DNA of 60,885 nt from assembly GCF_007990265.1 (NCBI RefSeq), contig NZ_BJWH01000025.1, forward strand, positions 1 to 60,885, in the 5' to 3' direction. This document shows, piece by piece, positions 18,219 through 26,951 of this stretch. The position numbers and the translations under genes are program-made. The notes under the pieces are model-generated. The model searched no databases. It was not told where the DNA came from and saw only the letters and a list, made by a program, of their open reading frames with translations. Numbering within the stretch: the first letter of the stretch is position 1; each line of letters opens with the position of its first letter. The stretch comes from Cellulomonas terrae. GTDB taxonomy: Bacteria; Actinomycetota; Actinomycetes; Actinomycetales; Cellulomonadaceae.

Positions 18219-18965
18219 TCAGGACGACCAGCCCTCGCTCGGCACCCCCACCACGGCGATCTCGTCGCGACGGTCCGCGAAGAGCCGCACGATGCTCACC
18301 GACGCGGGCGCGACGCGCAGCTGGCTCCACGACGAGGGCTGCGCGCCCATCGTGACCCCGAGGGCTGCGCGGATGGAGACGGCGTGGCTCACGACGACGA
18401 CCGTCCGGTCCACCCCGCCGGCGAGCAGCGCGTCGAGCCCGCGCTGCAGCCTGCGGCCGACGTCCTCGATCGACTCGCCGCCGGGTGGCCTGAGGTCGGC
18501 CTTGGTGTGCCACGGCTCCAGCTGCCCGGGCCACCGCTCCTCGATCTGCTCGGCGGTCAGCCCCTGCCACTCCCCGAAGTTCGCCTCCTGGAACGTGGCG
18601 TCGGTCCGGACGGGCAGTCCGAGCTTCTCGGCGATGATCGCGCCGGTCTGCTGGGTGCGGACCATGGGCGACGCGATGATCTCGCTCGGGTAGGGGATGT
18701 CACCCCAGAGGTCACGGCCGACGCGGTCGACGAGGTCCGCGGCGTCGCGCGCCTGCCGCAGACCGGTCTCGTCGAGGGGCGGGCCGGGCTCGCCGGACCC
18801 GGAGTACCCGCGCGAGACGGTCATCGTCGTCTGCCCGTGCCGGACGAGGACGACCGTGACCGGCTGCTCCTCGTCGAACCGGACGCCGGCGCCCGACGGT
18901 CGCGGTGCCCGCGCAGGCGGGGAGCCGACGGGATCGGCCGGCGTGGTGTCGATCGGTTCGCTCAC
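18219..18965 (-). CDS. Histidine phosphatase family protein
   Basis: A 248-residue phosphoglycerate-mutase-like phosphatase. The phospho-accepting histidine is in VLVRHGQTT, and the second catalytic histidine in VVVSHAVSIRA. GYSGSGEPGPPLDETG, SPMVRTQQTG and ANFGEWQGL are usual family segments. An acidic, proline-rich N-terminal stretch of about 38 residues precedes the domain. In many actinobacteria the gene next to the zinc-ribbon and Nif3 genes encodes an RNase HI-phosphatase fusion; here only a phosphatase is present. Only four bases separate it from the convergent transporter. Confidence 0.9.
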   Translation of the reverse strand: MSEPIDTTPADPVGSPPARAPRPSGAGVRFDEEQPVTVVLVRHGQTTMTVSRGYSGSGEPGPPLDETGLRQARDAADLVDRVGRDLWGDIPYPSEIIASPMVRTQQTGAIIAEKLGLPVRTDATFQEANFGEWQGLTAEQIEERWPGQLEPWHTKADLRPPGGESIEDVGRRLQRGLDALLAGGVDRTVVVVSHAVSIRAALGVTMGAQPSSWSQLRVAPASVSIVRLFADRRDEIAVVGVPSEGWSS

Positions 18966-19009
18966 GACTCGCAGTCTGTCCCTCCGCCGCCCGACCCGCG
19001 ACCCGCAGG

Positions 19010-19756
19010 TCAGCCCTTCGCGGGCTCCGGGAGGCGCACGAGGATCCGACCGCACTCCTCGCAGCGCACGACCTGGTCCTCGGGGGCCTTGACGATCGCC
19101 TCGACGTCGAGCGGGTTCAGCTCGAGCCGGCAGCTCTCGCACCGGCGACCGCGCAGGGCACCGGCACCCTTGCCGCCCAGCTGCGCACGCAGCCGCTCGT
19201 AGAGCGTCACCAGCCCCGCGTCGAGCCCGTCCGCCGCCGTGGCCCGCTCGGCGCGGACCGTCTCCGCCTCGGCGTCGAGCGCGGCGAACGCGGCGTCGCG
19301 CTCCGCCTCCACGCCCGCACGCTTCTCCGCGAGCGACTCGTGCGCGGTCGTGACCTCGGCGAGCGCCCTCTCGTGGGCCTCCAGCCGCTCCATGACGTCG
19401 AGCTCGACCTCCTCGAGCTCGGCCTGCCGACGCCCGAGCGTGCCCAGCTCGCTCTGCAGCGCCTGGAGGTCCTTCGGGCTGCCCGTGCCGGAGTCCAGCC
19501 GTGCCTGGTCACGAGCGGCCCGCACCCGGACCTGCTCGACGTCCGCCTCCGCCTTGCGCAGCTCGCGCTGGAGGTCGCTGACCGCCGTCTGGGACGTCAC
19601 CAGGGCCGTGTGCAGGTCGGTGACCTGCGAGTCCAGCTCGGTCAGCCGCGCGAGCTCCGGCAGGGTGCGCTTCTTGTGGGCGATCTGGTCGAGGCGGGTG
19701 TCGAGAGCCTGGACGTCGAGCAGTCGGCGCTGGTCTGCTGCGGGTGCAGTCGTCAC
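19010..19756 (-). CDS. Coiled-coil protein with C4 zinc ribbon
   Basis: A 248-residue protein with a long coiled-coil hairpin (about residues 10-180) followed by a four-cysteine zinc ribbon, RRCESCRLEL and VRCEECGRIL. This is the actinobacterial and epsilon-proteobacterial C4-type zinc-ribbon family that travels with nif3. A role in nucleic acid or ribosome-linked processes is suspected, not shown. The GTG at 19756 has a GGAAGGA site. It lies 38 bases downstream of the Nif3 gene and is probably co-transcribed. Confidence 0.9.
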   Translation of the reverse strand: MTTAPAADQRRLLDVQALDTRLDQIAHKKRTLPELARLTELDSQVTDLHTALVTSQTAVSDLQRELRKAEADVEQVRVRAARDQARLDSGTGSPKDLQALQSELGTLGRRQAELEEVELDVMERLEAHERALAEVTTAHESLAEKRAGVEAERDAAFAALDAEAETVRAERATAADGLDAGLVTLYERLRAQLGGKGAGALRGRRCESCRLELNPLDVEAIVKAPEDQVVRCEECGRILVRLPEPAKG

Positions 19757-19794
19757 GGGTGTCCTTCCGGCGGTGCTGTGGAGGTCGTGCAGGT

Positions 19795-20964
19795 TCAGGC
19801 GGTTCCCGGGCTCGCGACGCGTCCCGTCCACGGGTCGGTGCTCACCGTGCTGACGCGGGTCTCCACCGTAGTGCCCGCGGCGGCCACGTCCTCCTCCAGG
19901 GCGCGGGCCGCGTGGGCGAGCCAGGGCCACTCGGAGGCGAAGTGGGCGACGTCGACCAGGTACGGCGTGGACGAGCCCTCGTGCGCGGCCCGCTCCCGGA
20001 GCTCGGACGTCGGGTGGTGACGCAGGTCGGCGGTCACGTACGCGTCGACGCCCGACGCGCGGACGGCGTCGAAGAACGAGTCGCCCGACCCGCCGACGAC
20101 CGCGACCCGCTCGACCCGACCGTCCGGGTCGCCCGCGAACCGCACGCCCTGGACGGTCGCCGGCAGGGCCGCCGCGACGGTGGCCGCGAACGCCCGCAGT
20201 GTCGTCGGCTCTGCCAGCGTCCCGACGCGGCCGGTGCCGGTCGAGCCGGGCCACGTGGCGAGCTCGAGCACGTCGAACGCCGGCTCCTCGTACGGGTGGG
20301 CGGCGCGCATCGCGGCGACGACCGACGAGCGCAGGCGGCGCGGCGCGACCATCTCGACGCGCGCCTCGACGACGTGCGACGCCTCTCCGGCGGACCCGAC
20401 CGTGGGGGACGCGGCGTCCGACGGGGTGAACGTCCCCTCACCGGTCGACGTCCAGGCGCACCGGGTGTACTCGCCGATCGCCCCTGCTCCCGCGGCCGCG
20501 AGCGCGTCGACCAGACGTTCTGCGTCCGCGACGGGGACGAACACCACGTGCTTGTCCAGCGCCTCTGCCGGGGCGGGATCCAACGGAGCTGTCCCGACGA
20601 GCCCGAGCGCGGCGGCGAGCGCGTCGTTGACTCCCCCGGCGGCCGCGTCCGCGTTGGTGTGCGCGGTGTACAGAGCGGTCTCGGAGCGGACGAGCGTGTG
20701 CAGCAGCGCTCCCTTGAACGTGGTGACGGCGATGGAGTGCACCGGCCGCAGGAGCAGGGGGTGGTGCGTCACGACGAGGTCCGCACCCCACGCGGTCGCC
20801 TCGTCGACGACGGCCGCGACCGGGTCGACCGCGAACAGGACCCGCCGCACGGGCTGGGACGGGTCGCCGGTGACCAGACCGACCGCGTCCCACGACTCGG
20901 CCGTGGACGGGGGGTAGCGGCGCTCCAGCAGCCGGACGACGTCACGCAGGACCGGTGCACTCAC
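19795..20964 (-). CDS. Nif3-like dinuclear metal centre protein
   Basis: A 389-residue Nif3/YbgI (DUF34) protein. Metal-ligand segments are seen at both ends: VTHHPLLLRP near the N-terminus and DVAHFASEWPW near the C-terminus, with YTAHTNAD after the first. A PII-like domain (VEARVEMVAPRRLRSSVV, HPYEEPAFDV) is inserted in the middle, as in longer Gram-positive members. These proteins are thought to be metal-dependent hydrolases, possibly GTP cyclohydrolase I-like. The GTG start follows a TAGCGT box by 7 bases. Confidence 0.93.
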   Translation of the reverse strand: MSAPVLRDVVRLLERRYPPSTAESWDAVGLVTGDPSQPVRRVLFAVDPVAAVVDEATAWGADLVVTHHPLLLRPVHSIAVTTFKGALLHTLVRSETALYTAHTNADAAAGGVNDALAAALGLVGTAPLDPAPAEALDKHVVFVPVADAERLVDALAAAGAGAIGEYTRCAWTSTGEGTFTPSDAASPTVGSAGEASHVVEARVEMVAPRRLRSSVVAAMRAAHPYEEPAFDVLELATWPGSTGTGRVGTLAEPTTLRAFAATVAAALPATVQGVRFAGDPDGRVERVAVVGGSGDSFFDAVRASGVDAYVTADLRHHPTSELRERAAHEGSSTPYLVDVAHFASEWPWLAHAARALEEDVAAAGTTVETRVSTVSTDPWTGRVASPGTA

Positions 20965-20971
20965 GTGCCGC

Positions 20972-20977
20972 ACGCTA
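20972..20977 (-). promoter_or_regulatory. Probable -10 element of the Nif3 gene, overlapping the MOSC stop codon
   Basis: On the minus strand TAGCGT ends 7 bases before the GTG at 20964. Its first three bases (20977-20975) are also the TAG stop codon of the upstream MOSC gene, so the two genes are packed with no spare sequence. Confidence 0.5.
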
Positions 20978-21847
20978 CCGGTCCGTCGTCGCGACGCGGT
21001 CGCCGACCGTGACGACGCCACCCCGCACGGGGACCATCTGGATCCCGAACCACACCTCGCCGTCCCGGCGCCGGTGCCGCGCGAGCGACGCGAGCGGTTC
21101 CTTGCCCTTGACCTGCGTGTCCGGGTCGATCGTCGTCAGGACGCACCGCCCGCAGTGGTCCGCGAACCTCAGCTCGACGTCCCCGACCGTCAGCGTGGCC
21201 CAGCCGTCCTCGACGAACGGGTCGAGGTCGCCGTCCACCACGAGGTTCGGGCGGAACCGTCGCATGTCGAGCACCGTGCGCGGTGCGGGCGCCGGGTCGC
21301 CCTTCTCGACGGCCCGCGCGACGCGTTCGTCGTGGAGCTCGGCCGCCCAGGCGTCCAGACGGCGCAGCGACGCCGTCGACGTCACGTGCACGGGTCCGGT
21401 GTCGGTGAGGGCGAGCGGGTCCGCGCGGGTGCCGCCGTGCTTCTCGGCCATCCCCCGGCGGGCCGGGTCGTCCAGCCAGACGAGCGTCGCGCGCTGCCCC
21501 AGCAGCTCCGAGACCCACGCGTCGGCCTCGTCGCCCGCGCGGGTCGCCGTGTCGAGGCGCTTGAGCTGCACCGGGAGGTCGGGCGGTCCCGACGGCTCGG
21601 CCACGTCGAGCGTCGGCAGGTCGTCGGAGACGAGGCGGACGCCGCCGTGGTACGACGTCGCCCGCGCGGCGAGCATGCGCGGGTGGCTGCGGGCGGTGAG
21701 AGTCGAGCCGTGCTCGTCGACGACCATCCACCGGCGGTCGCCGCGCGGTCCCGCGATCTCGACCTCCATCGACGTGGTCGGGGTGCCGGCGAACGACTTC
21801 ACCGGGTAGACGGTGAGCGCCGAGACGACGAGAGAGGGCTCCGGCAT
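20975..21847 (-). CDS. MOSC-domain protein
   Basis: A 290-residue protein with an N-terminal MOSC_N beta-barrel (VVSALTVYPVKSFAG, GDRRWMVVD) and a MOSC domain with the molybdenum-cofactor cysteine region DHCGRCVLTTIDPDT, then GVVTVGDRV. This is the YcbX/mARC type, which reduces N-hydroxylated compounds with bound Moco. The electron partner is not apparent nearby. A TAGGGT box at 21854-21859 ends 6 bases before the ATG, so it is probably leaderless. Confidence 0.92.
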   Translation of the reverse strand: MPEPSLVVSALTVYPVKSFAGTPTTSMEVEIAGPRGDRRWMVVDEHGSTLTARSHPRMLAARATSYHGGVRLVSDDLPTLDVAEPSGPPDLPVQLKRLDTATRAGDEADAWVSELLGQRATLVWLDDPARRGMAEKHGGTRADPLALTDTGPVHVTSTASLRRLDAWAAELHDERVARAVEKGDPAPAPRTVLDMRRFRPNLVVDGDLDPFVEDGWATLTVGDVELRFADHCGRCVLTTIDPDTQVKGKEPLASLARHRRRDGEVWFGIQMVPVRGGVVTVGDRVATTDR

Positions 21848-21925
21848 GGTCGGACCCTAACAACCACGACGGCTGGGCCGGCGACGACGTGACCGCGAGG
21901 CGTCACGCCGTGCCACGCCGTGCGG

Positions 21926-21999
21926 TGGGCCCGGCCGGTTTCGAACCGGCGACCTCCGCGGTGTAAGCGCGGCGCTCTGACCAGCTGAGCTACAGGCCC
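21926..21999 (-). tRNA. tRNA-Val (anticodon TAC)
   Basis: Read on the minus strand, the 7-bp acceptor stem GGGCCTG/CGGGCCC (one G-T pair), the D arm after TA, the anticodon loop CTTACAC with TAC at 21965-21963, and the T arm GCCGG-TTCGAAA-CCGGC all fold as a standard tRNA. The discriminator is A. The next bases are CCG, so CCA is not encoded. Confidence 0.97.
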
Positions 22000-22059
22000 C
22001 AGGACCGCCCGACCTGCGGGCGGCCCGACGGTCGCCCAGGATACCGGCGCGCGCCGGCG

Positions 22060-22539
22060 TCAGGCGGCGAGGTCCGCCAGCGCGGTGCGGTAGGCGGCGA
22101 AGTCGCGGGCTCGCCCGGGAGGGTTGACCATGCTCCACACCAGCACGCCCTCGGCGTCGACGAGGAAGCTGCCGCGCACCGCGAAGCCCCGCGTCTCGTC
22201 GAAGACGCCGTAGGCGCGTGCCACCTCGCCGTGCGGCCAGAAGTCGGAGATCAGGTCGAAGCCGAAGCCCTCCTGGGCCGCCCAAGCGCGCAGCGCGTGC
22301 CCGGGGTCGCACGAGACGACAACGACGTGCACGCCGGCCTGCTCGAACTCCTTGATGTTGTCCCGGAGCTGGCAGAGCTCACCGGTGCACGTGGCGGAGA
22401 ACGCGAAGGGCACGAACACGAGGACGGCCGGGCCGCCCCGCAGCCCGCTCAGGGTCACCGGGGTGCCGTGCGTGTCGGGGAGCGAGAAGTCCGGGGCGAG
22501 CTCGCCGAGCGGCGGCGTTGTGCGTTCGGTGGCGTCCAT
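22060..22539 (-). CDS. Peroxiredoxin (AhpE/BCP-like)
   Basis: A 159-residue thioredoxin-fold peroxidase. The peroxidatic cysteine is C51 in FSATCTGELCQLRDN. A second cysteine, C56, sits five residues later as in BCP-type atypical 2-Cys enzymes, while the flanking sequence is closer to actinobacterial AhpE. PDFSLPD and the C-terminal FLVDAEGVLVW are also family features. It reduces peroxides with thiols. The ATG follows a TACAGT box by 7 bases (22547-22552, minus strand). A longer frame upstream adds MVVVTVRA, which is unlikely to be translated. Confidence 0.92.
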   Translation of the reverse strand: MDATERTTPPLGELAPDFSLPDTHGTPVTLSGLRGGPAVLVFVPFAFSATCTGELCQLRDNIKEFEQAGVHVVVVSCDPGHALRAWAAQEGFGFDLISDFWPHGEVARAYGVFDETRGFAVRGSFLVDAEGVLVWSMVNPPGRARDFAAYRTALADLAA

Positions 22540-22581
22540 GGCGCGGACTGTAACAACGACCACCTGGTCGTGCGAGGCGGG

Positions 22582-23004
22582 TCAGCGACCGCGCCCGCGC
22601 GCTCCGAGCCGGGTGGCGGACCAGTCGGGTGCGATCGAGAACGTGCTCATGGCGTGCAGACCCGACGTCGTGGCCGCCTCCTCGATGTCGCTGTGCGACA
22701 CGTGGCCGGGACGTCCGGCCTTCGGCGTGAGGACCCAGATCGGGCCGCCGTCGTCCAGCACCGTCATGGCGTCGACGAGCGCGTCGGTGAGGTCACCGTC
22801 GCCGTCCCGGAACCAGATGACGGCGCCGTCGGTGACGTCGTCGTACTCCTCGTCGACCAGCTCCGTGCCGGTCACGCTCTCCAGGCTGGCGCGCAGCTCG
22901 TCGTCGACGTCGTCGTCGTAGCCGAACTCCTGGACCACCTGCCCCGAGGTGAACCCCAAGCGGGCGGCCGTCTGCGACGCGCCTTCGTCCGCGGTGGATG
23001 ACAC
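22582..23004 (-). CDS. DUF3052 family protein
   Basis: A 140-residue protein of a conserved actinobacterial family of unknown function that is almost always divergent from aceE, as here. Segments such as ARLGFTSGQVVQEFGYDDDVD, WFRDGDGDLTDALVDAM and WVLTPKAGRPGHV are typical. It is strongly acidic at its N-terminus. The GTG start has a strong GGAGGGAG site 11 bases upstream. A TAGCGT box at 23065-23070 (minus strand) could start a leader of about 55 bases. Confidence 0.9.
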   Translation of the reverse strand: MSSTADEGASQTAARLGFTSGQVVQEFGYDDDVDDELRASLESVTGTELVDEEYDDVTDGAVIWFRDGDGDLTDALVDAMTVLDDGGPIWVLTPKAGRPGHVSHSDIEEAATTSGLHAMSTFSIAPDWSATRLGARGRGR

Positions 23005-23325
23005 GTCCGGACCGCTCCCTCCGTCTCGGCGACCCCGTCCGGGGCCGCCTGCTCATTGCCGCACACGCTAGCCCACCGCACCCGGGCGGGCGCACGCAAG
23101 ACCTGCACGGATGATGGTGTCGCGCGGCCGGACGACCCACTGTCGCGGACGTCACGTGGACGTTCCTGGTACTCGGTGTGACTTTCGGGCCCGCGGGGTC
23201 AGAGAATGGGTCGACTACCCGCACCCGTCGTCGCCGCCCCAACCGGCGCGCGCCCCAGGTTCGGGCCAGATGCGCCGCCGATGCCGACCGGGCTCGTGCG
23301 CGCGGACGAGAGGCAAGGAGCGCTG
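23005..23325. other. Intergenic region between DUF3052 and aceE (321 bp)
   Basis: No gene is supported here. It contains a minus-strand TAGCGT box at 23065-23070 for DUF3052. A CACGTG palindrome at 23153-23158 is flanked on both sides by GACGT (23148-23163). On the plus strand the frame is open from an ATG at 23206 into aceE, but that extension is Pro/Arg/Ala-rich and unlike the enzyme. The aceE promoter and its regulator site probably lie here; I cannot place them firmly. Confidence 0.6.
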
Positions 23326-26070
23326 GTGGCTTCGATCGACGAGACAGGACCGCTCATCGGTGGCCTGCTCAGCCAGGTGCCGGACATCGATCCGGACGAG
23401 ACCGGCGAGTGGGTGGAGTCCCTCGACGGGCTCATCGACGAGAAGGGCGGCCCTCGCGCGCGCTATGTGCTGCTGAGCATGCTGCGGCACGCGCGACAGC
23501 GGAACGTGGCCATCCCGGCCTCGCTCAACACGCCCTACGTCAACACCATCGCGGTGCACGACGAGCCCTACTTCCCGGGCGACGAGGCGCTCGAGCGTCG
23601 CTACCGCTCGTGGATCCGCTGGAACGCCGCGGTGATGGTCACGCGCGCGCAGCGACCCGGGATCGGTGTCGGTGGGCACATCTCCTCGTACGCGTCGGTC
23701 GCGACGCTCACGGAGGTGGGCCTGAACCACTTCTTCCGCGGCAAGGACCACCCGGGCGGCGGTGACCAGGTCTACTTCCAGGGCCACGCCTCCCCCGGCG
23801 TCTACGCGCGGGCGTACCTCGAGGGCCGGCTGTCGGCCCACCAGCTGGACGGGTTCCGCCAGGAGCTGTCCCACCCGGGCGGCGGCCTGCCGTCGTACCC
23901 GCACCCGCGGCTCGCACCGGACCTCTGGGAGTTCCCGACGGTCTCGATGGGCCTCGGCCCGGCGTCCGCCATCTACCAGGCGTGGACCAACCGGTACCTG
24001 CACCTGCGCGGCATCAAGGACACCAGCCAGCAGGACGTCTGGGCGTTCCTCGGCGACGGCGAGATGGACGAGCCCGAGTCCCGCGGCATGCTCCAGCTCG
24101 CCGGTCAGCAGGGTCTGGACAACCTGACGTTCGTCGTCAACTGCAACCTGCAGCGGCTCGACGGCCCGGTCCGCGGCAACGGCAAGATCATCCAGGAGCT
24201 CGAGGCGCAGTTCCGCGGCGCCGGCTGGAACGTCATCAAGGTGATCTGGGGCCGCGAGTGGGACGCCCTGCTCAACGCCGACAAGGACCGCGCGCTCGTC
24301 AACCTGATGAACACGACGCCGGACGGCGACTTCCAGACGTACCGCGCCGAGAGCGGCGCCTTCATCCGTGAGCACTTCTTCGGCCGCGACCCGCGGACCA
24401 AGCAGCTCGTCGAGAAGATGTCGGACGACGAGATCTGGGCGCTCAAGCGCGGCGGGCACGACTACCGCAAGATCTACGCCGCCTACAAGGCCGCCCGCGA
24501 GCACACCGGGCAGCCGACGGTGATCCTGGCGCACACCATCAAGGGCTACGGGCTGGGCTCCGGCTTCGCGGGGCGCAACGCCACGCACCAGATGAAGAAG
24601 CTCAAGTCCGACGACCTCAAGACGCTGCGCGACTCGCTGCACATCCCGATCACGGACGAGCAGATCGACGAGAACCCGTACGTCCCGCCGTACTTCCACC
24701 CGGGCGCCGAGGACGAGGGCATCCAGTACATGCTGGACCGCCGCCGTCAGCTCGGGGGCTTCGTGCCCGAGCGTCGCACGACGCACAAGCCGCTGGTCCT
24801 GCCGGAGGCCAAGGTCTACGAGGGCCTGGCCAAGGGTTCGGGGCACCAGGAGGTCGCCACGACGATGGCGCTCGTCCGCCTCTTCAAGGACCTCGTGCGG
24901 GACAAGGAGTTCGGCCACCGCCTGGTGCCGATCATCCCCGACGAGGCCCGCACGTTCGGCCTGGACTCGATCTTCCCGAGCGCCAAGATCTTCAACACGA
25001 ACGGCCAGAACTACATGGCCGTGGACCGCGAGCTCATGCTCTCCTACAAGGAGTCCGAGTCCGGCCAGATCATGCACACGGGCATCAACGAGGCCGGTTC
25101 CGCGTCGGCGTTCCAGGCCGTCGGCACGTCGTACGCGACGCACGGCGAGCCCCTGATCCCGTTCTACTTCTACTACTCGATGTTCGGGTTCCAGCGCACC
25201 GGCGACCAGTTCTGGGCCGCCGGGGACCAGATGGCGCGCGGGTTCCTCATCGGCGCCACCGCCGGCCGCACCACCTTGACGGGTGAGGGTCTGCAGCACG
25301 CCGACGGTCACTCGCCGCTGCTGGCGGGGACCATGTCCCACGTCGTGCACTACGACCCGGCGTACGGGTACGAGATCCGGCACATCGTCAAGGACGGCAT
25401 CGAGCGGATGTACGGCGAGGGTCATGACCGCGACCGCGACGTCATCTACTACCTCACCGTCTACAACGAGCCGATGCAGCAGCCGGCCGAGCCCGAGGAC
25501 GTCGACGTCGAGGGCATCCTGCGCGGGATCCACCTGGTCGCCCCCGCCGAGGGTGACGGGCCGCGCGCCCAGATCCTGGCGTCGGGCGTCGCGGTGCCGT
25601 GGGCGCTCGAGGCCAAGAAGCTCCTCGCCGAGGACTGGGGCGTCCAGGCCGCGGTCTGGTCGGTGACCAGCTGGAACGAGCTGCGTCGCGACGGCCTCGC
25701 CGCGGACCAGCACGCGTACCTGCACCCCGGCGAGGAGGAGCGCGTGCCGTACCTGACGGCCAAGCTCCAGGGCGCCGAGGGCCCGTTCGTCGCGACGACG
25801 GACTTCGACCACCTCGTGGCCGACCAGGTGCGCGCGTGGGTCCCAGGGACGTACGCCACGCTCGGTGCCGACGGCTTCGGCTTCTCGGACACCCGCGCGG
25901 CCGCCCGTCGTCACTTCAAGATCGACGGCCCGTCGACGGTGGTCCGCGTGCTCCAGCAGCTCGCCCGCACCGGAGCCGTGGCACCCGAGGCGCCGGCCCA
26001 GGCCATCGAGCGCTACCGGCTGTACGACGTCACGGCCGGCACGTCCGGCAACACCGGCGGCGACAGCTGA
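23326..26070 (+). CDS. aceE: Pyruvate dehydrogenase E1 component, homodimeric
   Basis: A 914-residue AceE that decarboxylates pyruvate with thiamine diphosphate and passes the acetyl group to the E2 lipoyl domain, feeding acetyl-CoA to the cycle and to fatty acid synthesis. The ThDP motif [12 protein letters not shown] followed by [17 protein letters not shown], the activation loop [12 protein letters not shown], and [11 protein letters not shown] with [12 protein letters not shown] are all present. The GTG at 23326 follows AAGGAG by five bases and fits the family N-terminus (DETGPLIGG). As is usual in actinobacteria, E2 and E3 genes are not adjacent. A strong hairpin follows 16 bases after the stop. 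Confidence 0.96.
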   Translation: MASIDETGPLIGGLLSQVPDIDPDETGEWVESLDGLIDEKGGPRARYVLLSMLRHARQRNVAIPASLNTPYVNTIAVHDEPYFPGDEALERRYRSWIRWNAAVMVTRAQRPGIGVGGHISSYASVATLTEVGLNHFFRGKDHPGGGDQVYFQGHASPGVYARAYLEGRLSAHQLDGFRQELSHPGGGLPSYPHPRLAPDLWEFPTVSMGLGPASAIYQAWTNRYLHLRGIKDTSQQDVWAFLGDGEMDEPESRGMLQLAGQQGLDNLTFVVNCNLQRLDGPVRGNGKIIQELEAQFRGAGWNVIKVIWGREWDALLNADKDRALVNLMNTTPDGDFQTYRAESGAFIREHFFGRDPRTKQLVEKMSDDEIWALKRGGHDYRKIYAAYKAAREHTGQPTVILAHTIKGYGLGSGFAGRNATHQMKKLKSDDLKTLRDSLHIPITDEQIDENPYVPPYFHPGAEDEGIQYMLDRRRQLGGFVPERRTTHKPLVLPEAKVYEGLAKGSGHQEVATTMALVRLFKDLVRDKEFGHRLVPIIPDEARTFGLDSIFPSAKIFNTNGQNYMAVDRELMLSYKESESGQIMHTGINEAGSASAFQAVGTSYATHGEPLIPFYFYYSMFGFQRTGDQFWAAGDQMARGFLIGATAGRTTLTGEGLQHADGHSPLLAGTMSHVVHYDPAYGYEIRHIVKDGIERMYGEGHDRDRDVIYYLTVYNEPMQQPAEPEDVDVEGILRGIHLVAPAEGDGPRAQILASGVAVPWALEAKKLLAEDWGVQAAVWSVTSWNELRRDGLAADQHAYLHPGEEERVPYLTAKLQGAEGPFVATTDFDHLVADQVRAWVPGTYATLGADGFGFSDTRAAARRHFKIDGPSTVVRVLQQLARTGAVAPEAPAQAIERYRLYDVTAGTSGNTGGDS

Positions 26071-26085
26071 CCACGGGGACATGAC

Positions 26086-26117
26086 GAAGGCCCGGTCTCC
26101 TCGGAGACCGGGCCTTC
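26086..26117 (+). terminator. Hairpin terminator after aceE
   Basis: GAAGGCCCGGTCTC and its exact complement form a 14-bp stem with a four-base loop (CTCG). It ends TTC-GTCGTC rather than a T run, as is common in GC-rich genomes. It could also stop the convergent TPR gene. Confidence 0.85.
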
Positions 26118-26129
26118 GTCGTCGGTGCG

Positions 26130-26816
26130 TCAGGTGCCGGGGATCGTCTGCTCGGCGTGCGCGACGTCGCGGGCGAGCTCGGCCTTGAGGTCGGCGACCG
26201 CCCGCGGGTTCGGGTACAGGTCCAGGGCGGCGATGTGCTGCTTGGCCTCGAGGGGGCGGCCGGCCTCGATCGACGCCAGCACCAGCTGGCGGGCGACCTC
26301 CGGGTCGTGCTCGCGGGGGCGCCAGTGGCCGACCCCGAGACCCAGCGCGTCCACCGGCAGACCGGCCTCGCGCAGGAGGGCGAGAGCCTCGACCAGCGCC
26401 CGGCCGGACGGGTCCCGCTCCGCGGCCGTGGTCAGCCGGCGCAGGGTGCCCTCGTGGTCGTCGTGCACCGACAGGCGTGCGACCTCGATGAGCGCGTACC
26501 AGGCGCGCGGGTTCCCGGCGAGCTCCTCGCCGAGCGCCCACACGGCCAGGTCGGCGGCACGCTGGCGCTCGGTGTCGGTGGTCTCGGCGGAGAGCGGGTC
26601 GTGGTCGGGGCTGGCCTCGGCGGCCCGGCGACGGACGATCTCCGCGAGGGCCACGAAGGCGCGCTCGTTGTTGGGGTCGTCGCTGAGCATCGAGCGCAGC
26701 GCGTCCTCGTGGAGCGTGTCGCCGCGCCGCGCAGCCTTCGTCGGTCGGCGCGCGCCGACCCGCGAGGCCGAGGACGGCCGTCGCATGAGCTGACGCAAAC
26801 GGGGCAGAAGAGCCAT
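26130..26816 (-). CDS. TPR-like protein of unknown function
   Basis: A 228-residue, all-helical protein. After a basic, arginine-rich first 33 residues come tetratricopeptide-like helical pairs, for example DDPNNERAFVALAEIVRR, NPRAWYALIEVARLS and YPNPRAVADLKAELARD. No enzymatic motif is visible and TPR proteins usually mediate protein contacts. The ATG follows a TAAGGT box (26823-26828, minus strand) by 6 bases. It is divergent from fasR, so it may share regulation with the fatty acid genes (inference). Confidence 0.82.
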   Translation of the reverse strand: MALLPRLRQLMRRPSSASRVGARRPTKAARRGDTLHEDALRSMLSDDPNNERAFVALAEIVRRRAAEASPDHDPLSAETTDTERQRAADLAVWALGEELAGNPRAWYALIEVARLSVHDDHEGTLRRLTTAAERDPSGRALVEALALLREAGLPVDALGLGVGHWRPREHDPEVARQLVLASIEAGRPLEAKQHIAALDLYPNPRAVADLKAELARDVAHAEQTIPGT

Positions 26817-26911
26817 GACGCGACCTTATCCGCTGGGGACGGACCACACCCTTCCGAGGACGAACCTCACACCCAGGACGCGCCACGGCGTCGGCCGCGC
26901 CGGACCGGCTT

Positions 26912-26928
26912 TTGTCGACTTCCCACAA
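26912..26928. promoter_or_regulatory. Candidate FasR operator at the fasR promoter
   Basis: TTGT-N9-ACAA, 17 bp in all, matches in length and outer arms a cleaner inverted repeat upstream of fabD (28293-28309). It covers about -40 to -24 relative to a leaderless fasR start, a position suited to autorepression. The binding protein is inferred. Confidence 0.4.
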
Positions 26929-26938
26929 GGCCGGACCC

Positions 26939-26944
26939 TATGCT
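26939..26944 (+). promoter_or_regulatory. Probable -10 element of fasR (leaderless)
   Basis: TATGCT ends 7 bases before the ATG at 26952. TCGACT at 26915-26920 would be a weak -35 at 18-bp spacing, inside the candidate operator. Confidence 0.5.
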
Positions 26945-26951
26945 CGGCCCC

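Noticed and set aside
23215..26928. Open minus-strand frame of over 1200 codons across aceE
   Set aside because: The aceE product on the plus strand is unmistakable; the antisense peptide has low-complexity composition and no ribosome site or motif.
26940..26951. Earlier in-frame ATG for fasR
   Set aside because: It lies within the probable -10 hexamer, so the transcript would not include it.
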